Shown here: positions 24,308 to 37,878 of the stretch, piece by piece
Position numbering within the stretch: position 1 is the first letter of the stretch
How the letters are laid out: each line of letters starts with the position of its first letter
Assembly (NCBI RefSeq): GCF_007655135.1
Contig: NC_045128.1
Span: 18,942,811-19,006,810 of the forward strand
Direction: 5' to 3'
From: Punica granatum
Taxonomy: Eukaryota > Streptophyta > Magnoliopsida > Myrtales > Lythraceae
DNA length: 64,000 bases
Notes under the pieces: generated by a model
Told to the model about the DNA's origin: nothing
The model's database searches: none
Seen by the model: the letters and a program-made list of their open reading frames with translations, nothing else
Program-made: the position numbers and the translations under genes

Positions 24308-27300
24308 TGTGCGCACCTGAATTTAATCTCGTCGGGGCACGCATGCGCGAAGCCTAGGCAACGCGGCTTGGGAGTGTCCACCTTCCCAGGGACGCGCGAC
24401 GGACACGCGTGAGAAGTAGTCGCCACTTACTGTTTACGACCCGTAGGTCGAGGGCCGTTGAGTCGTCCGGGTCTAGGGGTACGGGGTACACCTAAATGTT
24501 TACAACCCGTAGGTCGAGGGCCGTTGAGTCGTCCGGGTCTAGGGTACGGGGTACACCTAAATGCTAAGGCAATGGTCATGCGGAACCTATAATTCCGAAT
24601 TCAGAGGTTCTATTACGTGCGGGCCTATATCCCACACGCCCTTTCAGTACTCTAGTTTGCTAGGCTTGCCGTTTTATTTATTTACCGCGTGATTTAGGGT
24701 TGCACTTGACTCGCCCGTTTTAACACCGTAAAATCGTTGAATTGATCGAGTTGGGCCAAGAATCCGAGAGATGAGTAGGCTTGTGCGTCGAGGAATCGGT
24801 TCACTATCTTAGCGTTACAGTTCATCAAACCGTGATGGTCGATTCCCTGCGCGAACCGAAACCGCGAGCATTCGAGCTTACTCATCTCTTGATAATAATG
24901 GACCGACTTGACCGGTTCGACACTCGGACCTCTCGCTTGCCAATCGGGGATCCTTACAAATGAATGAGTAGATGTACAAATAAGGTCCTCACAATGTACA
25001 CTCGAATAATTACAGAATACAACTGAATAAAGTAAATGGATCCCGATTGGTTTCCATTGGGCCAATATTCCGCTCCGGCTCACCGTGTGTTTTGAATAAC
25101 CGATAAACAAATTAAGGCAACGCGGGCTCAAGGAGCCGGGGGTCGGGTCCGATCGATCCAACGGTTTGCAGGTGAACCGGTTGATTCCCACTGTAACCGT
25201 TGGACCGATCGAGCTCCCGGGTGATATCTAAACCCGTTTCACGCACCCAATCCAAATTGCCTTCCACATAGACCGTATTCGGAGTGTGACGGTGAATCGA
25301 GACTAGATCCCATTCCGTACTCGGGTTGCACGCGCGGTGAATTAGGAGGCGTTGGACCTCGTGTTTGGTGATTTAGGGCGTTTGACCCCGTGCAACACGT
25401 AACCTATAGGCTCGGGCCCGAACCGCAACAAATCAGCAAAAAGTAGATAGAGAACAGGAGAAAACTAACAAACTGATGAAAAACAAACAATAACTGACGA
25501 GTATCGGTGAATACAACCAAGTTGTGTGTTAAGTCGAATGTACGTGATTTAATTAGTTGTTAACCGAGGTTGATTAGCAAACAATGTGTCTAGCCTAAGC
25601 AAACACAGATGGTGGACTAGAATGTGGTTCTAAGCCGATTGTATGGGTGGATTTGTTTTAGTGCTCTTATTCGGTTAAGCGTCACTGCAGTTTCACCGAA
25701 TTAACCAAACTTGTGTTTTGACTCTAAATTGGAATCTAATATTCCGCCTATCCATTATCGAATGTTTGTTTAGGTCGAGTGCACGATTAATCCGGTTCCT
25801 TGTATTTTGTAACTGAAATAAAATGTTCACCACCGAATCCCTTCGGTAGGAAGATAGAAACACCGAAAGTGAACGGAATGGGCCGTGCGAATGAAACTCG
25901 CACCCAAACGGGTTGCCCTTTCTCACCCATAGATCGAGGGGTTTCCAACTCCCTAACGCCTAGGATATCGGTGAATCTCGGAATGACGATTATGCCCTTG
26001 GATAATAAAACGTGTGATGTTTGTGTACGAATTGAAGATCGTGTGACACGAAGAAGTCTAGGGAGGACTCGCGCGCCGCGACTCGAGCAGCCTCAAATCG
26101 GGCTCGGACTCGAGTCGTAGCACGCGAGTACCCGCTAGACGTCGATTCTATTCGTGTTACACGTCTTGGTGTTTTGAAATTGTGGGCTTTTTAAGGAAAA
26201 GGGCATTCCCGCCATTCCGTGAATCATCGATACGTTTACGAATTAATAATCAATTTGCCCAATTGTTTAGTCCGAGTGTTTTAATTAGCCGAATGGTACG
26301 TCCCGTTTAACCCGTTGGTGGGATTCTTCGATATTTATCGTTCCATGTTGCGGTTACGGTTTTGACAAGGGATATTCGGATCTAACATGTTCTAATGAGT
26401 AATGAACGCGTGGACAACGAGTAAACGAAAATGTAATTACGAACAATTCAAAGGATCGGCCTCGGAAGGACGGGGAGACCAACCGAGACTCCAAAGAGGT
26501 CACGGATGATTCGGCCACCTCTCATGGGCGTGTGGTCCAAGGAAGCTCTCGGCCACATCCATCAAGGGTGGTCGTGAGCTTCCATGGCTCACACGGGTCG
26601 GGAGGGTTTCTCCGGCCCCGATTCGGGTCTTTTCCCGTCATGCATAATGTGCTACGTGCGATTAACGGTAAAAATACGTAGGAGTCGGCTCGTTTCGAGG
26701 GAAAAGAGACCGCCCTAACCCCGGACAAGCCAAGGGGGCTCACGGGTCTCTCCCTTGAGACTAGGCCGTGAGTCCCATGGCTCCCCCGTGGCCTAGGGAG
26801 TCTCTTTCACCCAGATTTAACCACCTCCTTTCGTTTGACCGCTTCTTAGCCACGGTTCAAGACTTCCCACACCTAGAGAGGGCTTAATCCGGGAAGAGGA
26901 GAGGGTCATGGACCCTAGGAGGCCGAAGAGGCTCACGGCCTTCCACCGTGAGGTTCGGCCGAGAGGCTCTAGGGCCTCCTCGAGTCCATGCTGATCTCCT
27001 CCACTCGGATCCGACCCTCCCTACGTTAGACATGCATGTCAACACGATGTATGAACGTGAATAATAAAAGAAGTGTACGTGCGACGATGTATGGCGTGCA
27101 TGGGAGCATGGATCCGGAGGGAAGGAAAAAAACGCAACCTTTCATGCATCCCGAACCCTTAAGACGCATAAACACTTCACACAAGTAAAGATCGAAGATC
27201 CTAACTTCTCTAAGTTATAAAGGGATGTTACCTAGCCTCGTTACAAGAGGAAAAGAGTCGGGGAAGCGGCCGTGGGAGTCGCGAGACTCGGGTTGAGCTA

Positions 27301-30300
27301 CGGGTGGAATGACCCGAGAGGGGGGCGTAGCCGCGGCAGTTTCGGGAAAATGGGTCGGCACGCTTACTCCGGTTACGGCACGGTGCGAGATCGAGCTCGT
27401 TGGACTCCTAAGAGACAGATCTAGACGCCCGTGGGTAGTCTCGAACGTGCCAAGCCCTGGACAAGCTTGAAAATATGAGAGAAAGTTCGGTAAAAGAACG
27501 TGAAGAACCCGGTAAAGGAGAAACGGATGAACGATGGTTGTGCACGGTTGATCGGCCCTCGAACTGTAACCACCTCTTCACGGGGGAGGGTGAGGGTTGT
27601 GAGGAACCCTTTGAACGTGATGGCACGACTCGCCAAAGTCGTGGAACGAAACGGCACGCGTAGAGGGCTCGGTGTGCACCCGGTAACGTCTAGGGACCCG
27701 ATTGCTCTTGTGACTGGAACGTGATGTTGGGGGCCTCAAATGGAAAAACTAAGCCCGGAAATGGACTTAGGGGGTGGGAAATATGTAGGCTAGGGAGTTT
27801 GGTGATTTTTGGTTTAAGTCGGGTCGGGTGGTTATCGGAATACCGGGCGGTTTTTCAGTGATTTTGGCCGGTTCCGGTTCTGGGATGGGCTGTGCCGAGC
27901 TGGGGGAGAGGGCTGGAGTTTGAGAGAATTCTTGAGAGAAGTTGGCTTGAGAGAGAGCGGAATTGAAGAAGTGATTAAGCTTAATGATGAATGGGGGAGC
28001 TCACGGGTCTCTCCCTAGAGACTCGGTCGTGAATCCCGTGGCTCAATCCGTGGCCAAGGGAGCCTCTCCCGTCCGGATCCGAGCTGTTACCCGTCATGGC
28101 ACGCAAGCTTGAATATCATATGGGCATGGCATGGTCGTGCATAGGGATATAATGGACGCACGTTGCATGGAAGTGCATAGGAGACATAGATCCGGAAGAA
28201 AAGAGCAAGCTTTCATACATCCGACTTCTTTAAACCAATATTAACGCTTCATGTAGACGAATATCTAAGATCCTAGCTCCTTTAAGTCGTAAAGAGATGT
28301 TACCTAGCCTCGGTGTACGAGGAGAAGAGTCGGGGACGTGGCCGTGGGAGTCGCTAGACTCGGTTTGAAGCTACGGGTGGGTGACCCGGGTGGAGGACAG
28401 CCGCGACAGCTCAGGAAGAACGAGGTCGGCACGCTTGCTCCGACCATGGCACGGTGCGGGGTTGGGCTCGTTGGACTCCTAAGAAGCAGATCTAGATGTC
28501 CGTGGGCATACCCGAATGTGCCAAGCCCTGGACGAATCGGAAATAGTGAGAAGAAACTCGGTATGAACCCGAATGACCCGGTAAGAAAAAAAATGATGAA
28601 ACGGTGGTTGTGCACGGTGGATCGGCCCTCGGATCATGACCACCTCTTCACAGGGGAGGGTGAGGGTTGTGAGGAACCCTTTGAACGTGATGGCACGACT
28701 CGCCGAAGTCGTGGGAAGAAATGGCACGTTGTTCGTGGCTCGGTGCACGCGTGTAGCGTCCTAGGGAGCCGATTCTTCTCACGGCCAAAACACGTTGATG
28801 GAGGCTTCAAATGAGAAATCTAAGCCCGGAAATGGACTTAGGGGGTGGGAAATATGTGGGCTAGGAAGTTTTGTGACTTTTGGTTTAAGTCGGGTCGGGT
28901 GGTTACCGGAATACCAAGTGGTTTTCCGATGGTTTCGGCCGGTTTTGGCCTTGGCTCGGGATGGACGAATGAGTGGGAGTGGGCTGGAGTTTGAGAGGAT
29001 TCTAGAGGGAGATTGGCTTGAGAGAGAATGAGAATGAAGAAGTGATTAAGTCTAATGATGAAAGGGAACTTATAGGGAGCTCTAATGGTGTGATTAAGTG
29101 AGCTTGATCGCGGTTAGTGAGCCTAATAGGGGGCTGCCGAAAATTGGAGGGAGATTAGGATGGGGAAAATGTCATGTTGAGTGTAGGGGAAGGCAAAGGA
29201 GAGTGATGGGTGTGATGGATGGGTGATAGGAAGTGAAAGATGTGAGGGAAAATTTGAATTTGTGGTGGGGAAGGCTTGGAGCCGCCGACCATAGGGGCAA
29301 GCCGCGGCTGATTGCGGGCGAGCCGTGGCTTGGAGGGTTGAGCCGCGGCTTGGGGTTGAGCCGTGGCTTGGCGGCTTGGCTTGGCTGAGCTGTGGGTCCC
29401 ATTCGATTAAGAGAAAAGCCGGAAAACGCTTGAGACTTGATCGAGTTCGCATCCGATCTCCGATATCCAATTAATTTATTGATTTGGAATGCTTGAACGA
29501 AGAGGATTTGAATGAGCCTAATATCGCCATGTGTTTTGTGTGAACGGACGTTCGGGCGACTCGGCTCTTCGAGGGTCGGTTTTGCCCTGTTCGGAAATTC
29601 GGAGTGGAATTGAGCGTCCCCGGTCCCCGATTGTTGTTCGTGCATCTTAATGTTTGTTTCGGTGACCCTTCCACCTCGTGAGACATCGTTGGCTCGTTGT
29701 CCCCGACCGAAGACTTTTGGCCCGGGAAGATGTAGGGACTTGTGACCGGGGCTTTCTCAGTGTTCCCCGACTGTCTTGAGGTGTTCGGGGATCGCTGTGA
29801 TCTCTGTTTTCCGTGAATGTGCCCCGAAGATTCATTGGGAGGCGTTTGCTACCACTGAAACGTCCCTCGGGGAGCCCTGTAGAGTTCCGAATGGTCGTCT
29901 GAAGCTTGTCCCATGACCTCGGTGGTCCCTGGGTGCCTGTAGGCCCGTTTTAGGGGTCCGTTTATTTGTCAGTGGAGCGGGCCCCGGGAGCCCTGTCAGA
30001 AAAGGCGTCCGTGAGAGATCGGGGTGTCCCGGCTTATGCGGTATGCCCCGGAAATGCACCCGGACGTGTCGTTGGTCACTTTGGCACTAAGGGGGATTTT
30101 TAGAGTCCCATATTAGGTACCTTTCGGTGCTTCAGTGATTCGGTGATGAATAGTGCCGCAGTGCCAGCTCCGCTGTTTTCGGGGTTCTTTGCTTGTAAGT
30201 TCTTTCGACTGTTCTCTTCGACTTTTCTAATGGACCTAGCTCTTCTCCTATTGTTCATGACTCCGTGACCGCACGTTCGCCTCTGATTGCCGGGTGATGA

Positions 30301-30368
30301 ATAGTAATCCGGGCTTTGATCGGGGATTCTCATGTAGGAAGCCAGTGGGCTAAAATGGGGTGCTGACA
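24308..30368 (-). mobile_element. LTR1, shared between elements B and D (6.1 kb)
   Basis: On the minus strand it runs from TGTCAGCACCCC (30368) to GTGCGCACA (24308). A PBS follows on the left and a polypurine tract precedes on the right, so the same LTR serves as 5' LTR for D and 3' LTR for B. It is 2 kb longer than LTR2 mainly because a block of about 1.1-1.25 kb is present twice (26740-27990 and 28000-29060). A 66-bp segment with ccgtaggtcgagggccgttg is also duplicated at 24433-24562. No gene is present; frames of 157 codons or fewer overlap in several registers and lack domains. Confidence 0.87.
26740..29060 (-). repeat. Direct duplication of about 1.1 kb inside LTR1
   Basis: The two copies share gctcacgggtctctccct (26738 and 28002), ttacctagcctcg (27228 and 28300), the gatcggccctcg region (27549 and 28620) and atggacttagggggtggga (27760 and 28830). 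The spacing falls from about 1260 to 1070 bp, so copy 1 holds roughly 190 bp that copy 2 lacks. LTR2 has only one such block (from about 14270). Confidence 0.8.
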
Positions 30369-30382
30369 GCTTGCCCTTCTTT
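30369..30382 (-). other. Polypurine tract of element B
   Basis: On the minus strand AAAGAAGGGCAAGC directly precedes the start of LTR1 and matches the tracts of E and A at 12 or more of 14 positions. This shows that LTR1 is also a 3' LTR. Confidence 0.8.
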
Positions 30383-30633
30383 GGTTGCATGCTCGGTTAG
30401 AGGATGTAGCCAAAGATTATAAGAAGCACCCCCCCATTTTAGGCCCGGCGACTGCTCTGATGCCGCTCCCCCATGGCTGCTGCTCCCACCTCGTTTGGAC
30501 ATGTCGGGACATTGCGCTAGAAATTAAGACCGAGATAGACCCGAAAGAAGTCGGGATGGACTCGAAGAAAGCAGGATAGACCTGAAAGAAACCAGGGTAG
30601 ACCTGAACAAGAAATTAGAACCGGGATAGACCC
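30383..30633 (-). other. Distal 3'UTR of element B with degenerate 29-bp repeats
   Basis: The first 110 bp match the end of the A 3'UTR (47800-47850 reversed: the GGGGTGCTTCT and GCATCCTCTA phrases). From about 30526 there are four or five decayed repeats of the type ccgggatagacccgaa, the same repeat that continues at 52831. The last five bases, gaccc (30629-30633), form the left target duplication of A. Confidence 0.8.
30629..30633 (+). other. Left target-site duplication of element A (GACCC)
   Basis: The sequence gaccc lies immediately before the A 5' LTR and is repeated immediately after its 3' LTR at 52826-52830. Five base pairs is the usual length for gypsy integrases. Confidence 0.92.
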
Positions 30634-33600
30634 TGTCAGCACCCCATTTTGGCTCACCATTCCAAACAACGTTATCAGCAATGATCCAAGCCACAACTTG
30701 AGCAGAATACAGAAAACGGCTCGACAGAGCAAGAAATCACTATTTATCCTCAAGTCGGCAAAATTGAGCAAATGACCCATGGATGTGACAGAAGGACTCC
30801 AAGGGTCACCAAAAGGCAACAGAGCGACCAGAGAGCTCAACAATGTCCAAAACCAGCATTTTTAATATATCACACGGACGACACTATTTTTCGATAGTTC
30901 GCTCGGTCGTCGGAAAATAGCCAATATTGGACTCCAAAAATCCACTTCAATGCCAAATAGATGAAAAGTGTCCTCAAAGGCATTTTGCAAATCATCTGCT
31001 CTATACAGAACAACTTTCTGTATACAGACAACTTTTCAGTGGAAGTCCAAAAATGCCGGTTTCCTGGAGAAAAGTTAATTCCAAATATCAGGCGCGGCCA
31101 TGCCCCACCAGCACATAGAGCATGAACAATGCTTCAGATTGTCTCTTGGAAGTCACATAGACACTTCAAATGACTTCCGAGTGGCAAAACAAGCATAACC
31201 TTCTTCAGAAGAGCATAGCCGAAGACTGGTCTGATGGAATTATGGCAAACGAAGTTCATACCACATTGCCCTAAAAACTCTAGCGGACATTCGCAATTGG
31301 GCAAAACGGACAGCAAAACGCTTATCAGTTTCCCGAGTAACCTCCGGGGAGCGGAAATGGCCATTTTCGGTGGAAATGCATATCCGGAGGTTCTTTTCAC
31401 GGAAACTTGAGGTCGAGTGTCTACCTTACATCATGTTAGCCTTCTCAAGGCTCAACGTGGAATCGTCAGAATAAACCACACGACTCATCTAGACCTCCCG
31501 AGTAATGCGTTAGAGGTCTCGTATACACTTTTCAAGTCCTTGGAGGTCTGAACTTGACAAACAGAGATTACAGTAATCTCCGGAGTGCCCAAGCAACTCA
31601 GAAGTCATCCTGACAAATCCAGTTTCGGCCTCCTAGGACGTCTCCGGCCCCACGTTAGCATTATCGACTTAACGGATGATTGTCCACGTTGTCTGACAAT
31701 TCATGTCAAAATGACCAACGTGAGATGCAGAAACGAGATATGCTGTCAGAAGCGGACAACTTCGCCCTGGTCACTTACAATGAGCAAAACCGGCTTTCGA
31801 GCCTCACACACATCCGGGACATTTCTCCATGAAAAATGTCAATCTCGAGCTCATTAACTCCGTTTTCTCGCGTATATCGACAATTCGACGTTCAATTCGA
31901 ACCACGAACTTCGAATGCGCAACCAATCGAGACCCGAGTCTTCTCCCAGTTTCTCCTCACGAGCCGTGGGACCCACGGGCTGCCCAAAGGCAACCGCCCT
32001 TTGCCCCAAAGTTTTCGGCCTTTTCCTCTTCCTATCTTGCCCTCACCTATCCCAAAATATCTTTAGTCTTTTTAGTCAACACTCAAGCCATTAACTCCAT
32101 CTCCATTAATGCTTCTTGGCTCTTCCTCATCAAGATGCATGGAAGACATTCATCCTCATCTCCATTAGGGCAACCGACTTTTGCTAATGAGGTCCTTAAT
32201 GGTGCTTTGTTTTGCTTAATTGCTCATTAGCTTCACATATATATTGCATACTTGTCATTAAGTTAATCATTGCAGAAACACACATGATCTTGCTAGTTTC
32301 TCCCTCTAGAAAATGCTCTCAACTTCTTAGGAACCAGCAGCAAGCAAATCACTCCATGAAAACCGAAAACCAAGCCAAAAATCCTTAGAGTTTAGGTCGA
32401 AATCCATAGCGGGCACTATTCCGACTTATATCCAAAATTCCTCCAACTTCATGGACCACATGTTTTGGACCCAAGGATCCCAATTCTGAACCCAGTTTTT
32501 CAGTTTGAAGTCATTTGCTCATCGTTTTGGGTCGTTTTAGTCATTTCGGGTGAAGTTGGAACTCTCGGGTGAACAGTAACCTGTCAACAGCGTCACCAGC
32601 GCCCGTCACCAGCACCCGTCACTAGCGCCACCAGCGTCCGTCATCGAGCACGCCCGTGCCTGTCACCAGCGCTCGTCACCAGCACCACCAGCGCCCGTCA
32701 CCGAGCACCCCAGCGTCCGTCATCGAGCACGCCCGTGCCTGTCACCAGCGCTCGTCACCAGCGCCACCAGCGCCCGTCACCAGCGCCACCGGCGTCACCT
32801 GTCACCAGCGCCCATCACCAGCATCACCAGCGCCTGTCACCGTGCCTGCCGTCACCCGTCATCGTGCCCGACGCCGGTCACCGTGCTTGACCGTGCTCGT
32901 GCACGCCCACCCTTGCACCCGAATACTCTTTCAAGGGTTCCACCGAGTCACCCGACTCTCAAACACTTCCCCAACTCTTTCCTCATATCCCGAGGCTAGG
33001 TAAAACATTCTTGACCTAGAGGAGTTAGGGCTTTTCATATTTTTTGCGTGGCTATGGAGTATTATGGTGTTTCATTCATGTTTAACTTGCAAGATCTAAT
33101 TTTGATGCAATTTTATGTTATATTATGCATGTGCACTACCTTACGACTTGCTAACACGTCGGAAAAAAGTTTGGATCGTCGTAAGGAAGACTATCCCGAC
33201 CCGGCTATGGCAAACTAACTCTCGGCCAAGTCTCTAAAAGAGAGGGTGGAGACTTAAATTGCTCTTTTCGGGTTAAGATCGGTCTCCTTAGCCGATCCAA
33301 GTTAGTTTCCGAGCTTGTTTATTGTTATTGCTCGCATGAAGCCGGTGTTACTTTATCTATTTCCTAGCTAACATGTTTGTGAATGTTTGTATGTTTAATT
33401 GAGTTAAGCAAATCATGATCACACCGGCTTTTTGTTAAAAAGAAGTGTTATTCATCATGGTTGATGTGTGAGCATGCGAAAAATAATTAAATCGCGACTA
33501 GGAAACCATTGGTGACTCGGATGGAGTCATGAGAACCTTCGGCCACCTTTCATAAGAGGAAGCCGAGGGCTTCTTGGCCTTCCTTGGGTCAAGAATGATT

Positions 33601-35709
33601 TCCTTATCTCGAGTTTAATTCGTTTATCGGATTGTGTGAATTTTTTAACTTCAATGTCTTTACGATTCCTATGTTAAAGTATCGTTTAAAGACTCTTTTA
33701 AAATAAACGTGCATGGATTCATGTATCGAGGACTCATTTGGATCCATTCGGTTATAAGGATATTGTCGGTTATTCAACTGAATTATCCTTGATCGTTATG
33801 GATTCATTTTGGTCGTCGAATCACGAATCGTTTTCTTAATTAATGCATTTGGCAATAACCTTAAGCATTAATTTTACGAATGGGTTAATCGGGACGTTCA
33901 CACGGTTAATTTATTCAATCTGATAAAGTTTACACGAATCGGCCATTAACTAATAACTCGCGTCGACGAGTTGTCCAATGACGTTGGTGCCCTTTTCAAA
34001 CTTATCAATTTCAAAACCCGAAACGCGCGGTCCAATGTAGCATGCACGTCTGAAAAGGGCTCCTGTGTCTCAACTTGAGTTTTTACCTGATTCCAAGTAG
34101 CTCAGGTCAGGATACAGAAGATCTTCCTAGATCACTTCCGGGCAGATCGACCGGTTCTTTGGCTTTTTTGGGTTTCTTACACAAGCCTGGACGATCCAAG
34201 GAATTGGTAGACACCAGCTACGGGCTGAGGTAACCCGCACTTCGATGTTTCCCCTTTTCTGAAAACAATTTTTAAATAAAGGGTAAAATCGTCTTTTCAC
34301 AATTCAGCGACATCCTCAGGGCTAGCATGACAAAAACACTACAGTACGGGATAAGAACGGGCTACCGGTTCAGGTGCAGGTTCATCTGCATAGCCTTTTC
34401 TCATCTAACTGATGAGTTTCTGTCATCCTAACATAGACTCGGGTAACTAGAACGGTTATCTCTGTCAGAAAACATGCAAAATGCTGATTAACCTTTCACT
34501 CGACCTAACCAAACACTAGATAATGGTTAGGAGGAATTCTAAATTCTAAATCTAGAGTCAAAACACGAGTTTGGCTAATTCAGTGGAAATTCAGTATCAC
34601 AATACAGAACAACTGTAAAAGCAATCCACACACCTGAGATTTGACTCTCTTTGTCAAGTTCTCAAAACAAAGCCGAATGCTAAAACATTGGCACATGTTT
34701 GATTGTTTAGCATATGACATTTGCTTGCAAAAACACCCCTGGGTTAATAATCTGTTAATTCACGTAAACACGACAATAACAAACACTTTGTCTGCTATTA
34801 ACATGTTGCGTGTTATCTTTCCGCACCTGTTTGCCATGCGGGTCGAGCCTGATCCCTAGGCCGAATAATATTAGGGTTCAATGTCCTAATCATCGATCAC
34901 AGGGTCCAACACCCTAATCAACACTCACAGGGTCCAACGCCCTATTCAGTGAGAGCGTGCATTGAATTTCAGCTCTTCGGTCTTTTCCCTAAACTCACTG
35001 TGAGTTAGAGTAGAATAATAACCGAATGCGAAACGACTGGAATTCGACCCTTTTGTAATTTGTATTTATTGTTTTCGAGAGCATTGTAAGGATTTTATTT
35101 TGTACATTTATTCTGTAAGAATTCCAGTCGGTGAGCAAACGGTCCGAGAGTCGAATTAATCGAATCGGTCTAATGCTTGCCCAGATACAAGTAAATCCAA
35201 GAACTCGCGGTTCTGGTTCACGTAGGGATTCAACCTCCATGGTTCGATGAACTGTAACGCAAGATTGTGAACCAACTCCCCGACATACGGACTTACTTCT
35301 CTCTCAGCTTCCCAACCGACATCGTTTGGTTCACCGAATCTCCGGGGTCAAAACGTGCGAGCCGAGTTCAACTTAATTCATGCGGTAAATCATAAAACAT
35401 GCAGGCCTAGCAAGCCAGAGTACCGAAAGGGCGTGCGGGATATAGGCCCGCACGTAACATGAACCCCCGAACACGGATTTTCCGGTTCCGCACAGATCAA
35501 TGCCTTAACAACAAACTAGGTGTTCCATACCCCTAGACCCAGGGTAACTTATCCGCCCTCGACCTTCGGGTCGTAAAATGATAAGTGGCGACTCCTTCTC
35601 TCACGCTTGTCCGTCACTCGTCCCCACGGGAAGGTGGACACCCCCAAGCTGCGCGATCCAAAAGCGCGCAATGCGAGCCCCGACGAGAGTCCACATTCGG
35701 GTCCGTACA
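30634..35709 (+). mobile_element. 5' LTR of element A (5.1 kb)
   Basis: It runs from TGTCAGCACCCC to CGGGTCCGTACA. A TATA-like acatatatattg lies near 32235-32246, a plausible promoter. The conserved stem-loop is at 35432-35454, the TTCG hairpin at 35560-35573 and the PBS-like decamer TGGCGACTCC at 35586-35595. It keeps a 143-bp segment (34698-34840) that the 3' LTR has lost. No gene is present. Confidence 0.92.
32587..32905 (+). repeat. GTCACCAGC-rich minisatellite in the A 5' LTR
   Basis: Short imperfect repeats of the type caccagcgcccgtcaccag make up a 300-bp tract just after the TATA-like region. The copy in the 3' LTR (49812-50170) has about 50 extra bp and a different order of units, so the tract has slipped since insertion or during reverse transcription. 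Confidence 0.8.
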
Positions 35710-35712
35710 GCT

Positions 35713-35729
35713 TGGCGACTCCACTGGGG
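35713..35729 (+). other. Primer binding site of element A (tRNA-Arg)
   Basis: The sequence TGGCGACTCCACTGGGG begins three bases after the LTR end. It is complementary to the CCA-tailed 3' end of plant tRNA-Arg(ACG) over about 16 bases; the tRNA sequence is from general knowledge. Confidence 0.9.
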
Positions 35730-36323
35730 ACATACTTAGTGGGTTCAGGCTCGATTCGTTTGCTTGCTTGCATGTTTATTTGCCGCTTTCCGCAATTTTT
35801 CGCTTATCTACTTTATGCACATTTACTTTTCTGCACTTGCATTGCATCATTCTAGTGGATTTAGGTACCTCGCCTGAAATCCCACGGGCGCCGATTTAGG
35901 AAGCTAGGTTAGTCAGAGGTTCCGAGTAAGGGAACGGATCGAGTCGTCTCCGCCACCGAACCGGCCCCCAAAGATCCTCGCTCGATTTCAAGGAATTGAC
36001 ACCCTTGAATCGGGAGCCCCCATCCCTAGTTAGTGGTTTTCCCAGTAGAACATTGAAACTATGCATAAACAGGGACTGTCATGCTGGACCAAAAATAACC
36101 TTCACGCCGCCAACCGACCCAAAAGATGAGTCTTTGAGTCGGCTCGTAGTTTTCCTTTTAGGCTAGCCTTTTGTTGTTTTCACTAAATGAGTGTTGTATA
36201 ATGTAAAGAACTCGTGCTATAATTTATTTTTTTGCACCTGCATGCATATTTTCAAAACAAACTAGGACATTGCATCAGTTTGTTTATAAACATTAAACCA
36301 ACATCTTCTCCATTTAGGTAAGA
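35730..36323 (+). other. 5' leader of element A
   Basis: Non-coding leader matching those of C and D, with the conserved ccccaaagatcctcgctcga region near 35968 and gagtcggctcgtag near 36138. No open frame of note. Confidence 0.65.
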
Positions 36324-37878
36324 ATGGATCGCTCGCGTCCCTGTCCTAGGCTTGATATCATCATCACACCATCTGCGGACATTACTCGCCTTTGGAACAC
36401 ATTCCGCCCAGTGGACCGTGCATTCCTCCGACTCATCATAGGAGACCTACCATTACTCGCTGATTCTCCCGTCGATTGGACCCTACTCAGAACTGCCATT
36501 AGTTTTTGGGACACTCAGCGAGCCGTTTTCAGCTTTCATGGGACAGAGTTAGCCCCTACAGTAGAAGAATATGCGACACTCCTTCAGCGGTCTACACCGA
36601 TTCACGACATCGTGGTGCCTAACCAGTTTGCCACGATACAGAACATACTAGCCATCCTTTTAGGTCTCCGCAACGAAGAAATTCATTGTGAGCTTCAGTA
36701 TGGAGGGGAGCACAGCATTAGGACTACATGGCTCATAGATTTCATGCAGGCCCTTGCTCTGAATGCCACGGGAGAGTCCTATCAGCGTGACGCTTGTCAC
36801 GGGTTTCTTTTGCTCATCTTCGGGACTATGCTATTCCCATACTCGTCGAACCTCACAGACGAGGCACTTGCTCAGGTCATCCTCCAAGTGGTAGGAGGCC
36901 ATAGTTATGTGGAAGCCGTTTTGGCTGAGACCATTCGGTCTCTTGACTATGTACGAGAGAATCGACGGGGCAGGATGAGAGGATCCCCACATCTGCTTCA
37001 GATTTGGCTTCTAGCACACATTAGGCCGTTCGGCTTATCCCATCCTTTTTCCAAGTATCACCGACGAGCGCTCACTCATCGCTCGTCTACTTCATGTGTT
37101 TCGACCCTCCGACCGTAACTACACCGACTGGATGCGGTTTATGGAAGAGCTCACCCCAGCACAATTTTTATGGACTACACGTTGAAATCCTGGCGGTCCC
37201 ATGATTATTGGATGTCCTTCAGTTACAGGACTTCCCTTAATCAGTCATTTAGGGAGTACACTTATCTTTCCAGCCCGAGTCATCAGACAACTCGGTGGGC
37301 TACAAGATATTCCTATAGAGGCAGATCGCACTTTACACCGCTTCAGGTGGGCAAACACCACAATTTCACTCCCGGATAGGATTCTACGGGTTAGAGAGGT
37401 CCGACGCTTTTGGAGCACGCGCATCCTCCAGGAACTGTACTTCCCAGAGCATCCCATTGACGAGGAGCGAGCTTTCTCAGCTACAGCAGCGTATGTGATG
37501 CAGTTCCATCCGTATGGGTTCGCACCTGTTCGTCGGCTACGCATGCCACAGATGCTGCAGACACCGCAGGCAGACATTCCAGATGCAGAGAGCTCAGTCC
37601 AAGGAGCCGTGCGCACAGAGTTGCAGGTCATTAGGGCAGAGCGAGATCGTCTTCGCTGTGAGCTTGTGGATATTCGTGCAGAACTCACTGATCACAGAGA
37701 GCTTCAGAGCGAGTTGGCTCAAACTCGCGCGCGCGTAGTGAGCCAAGACAGGGAGACAGCGCGTTTGAGCGCTACGTTGGATCGAGCGCAGGCAAGAGCG
37801 CGCAGGATCTCGAAACGTGTCATAATAGGTACACATATACACGACACGATTATAAATGTTATCCGGACACGATTATAA
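36324..37878 (+). pseudogene. ORF1: A ORF1, Ogre-specific protein (frameshift and stop)
   Basis: It starts MDRSRPCPRL at 36324 and is colinear with D ORF1 for its whole length, including VDWTLLRTAISFWD, GTELAPTVEEY, the CHGFLLLIFGTMLFPYSSN stretch and a charged, coiled-coil-like C-terminus (RAERDRLRCELVDIRAEL). A one-base shift near 37053 ends the first frame at 37118, and an in-frame TGA at 37183-37185 interrupts the second part, which then reads to 37878. The last 15 or so residues differ from D because foreign DNA begins near 37811. The function of Ogre ORF1 proteins is unknown. Confidence 0.87.

Noticed and set aside
28338..28814. 158-codon frame in LTR1
   Set aside because: It lies in the duplicated 1.1-kb block, and the other copy (27260-27730) does not preserve the frame.
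32656..33003. 115-codon frame in the A 5' LTR (also 49800-50197 in the 3' LTR)
   Set aside because: Translation of a GTCACCAGC minisatellite that differs between the two LTRs; no sign of protein constraint.
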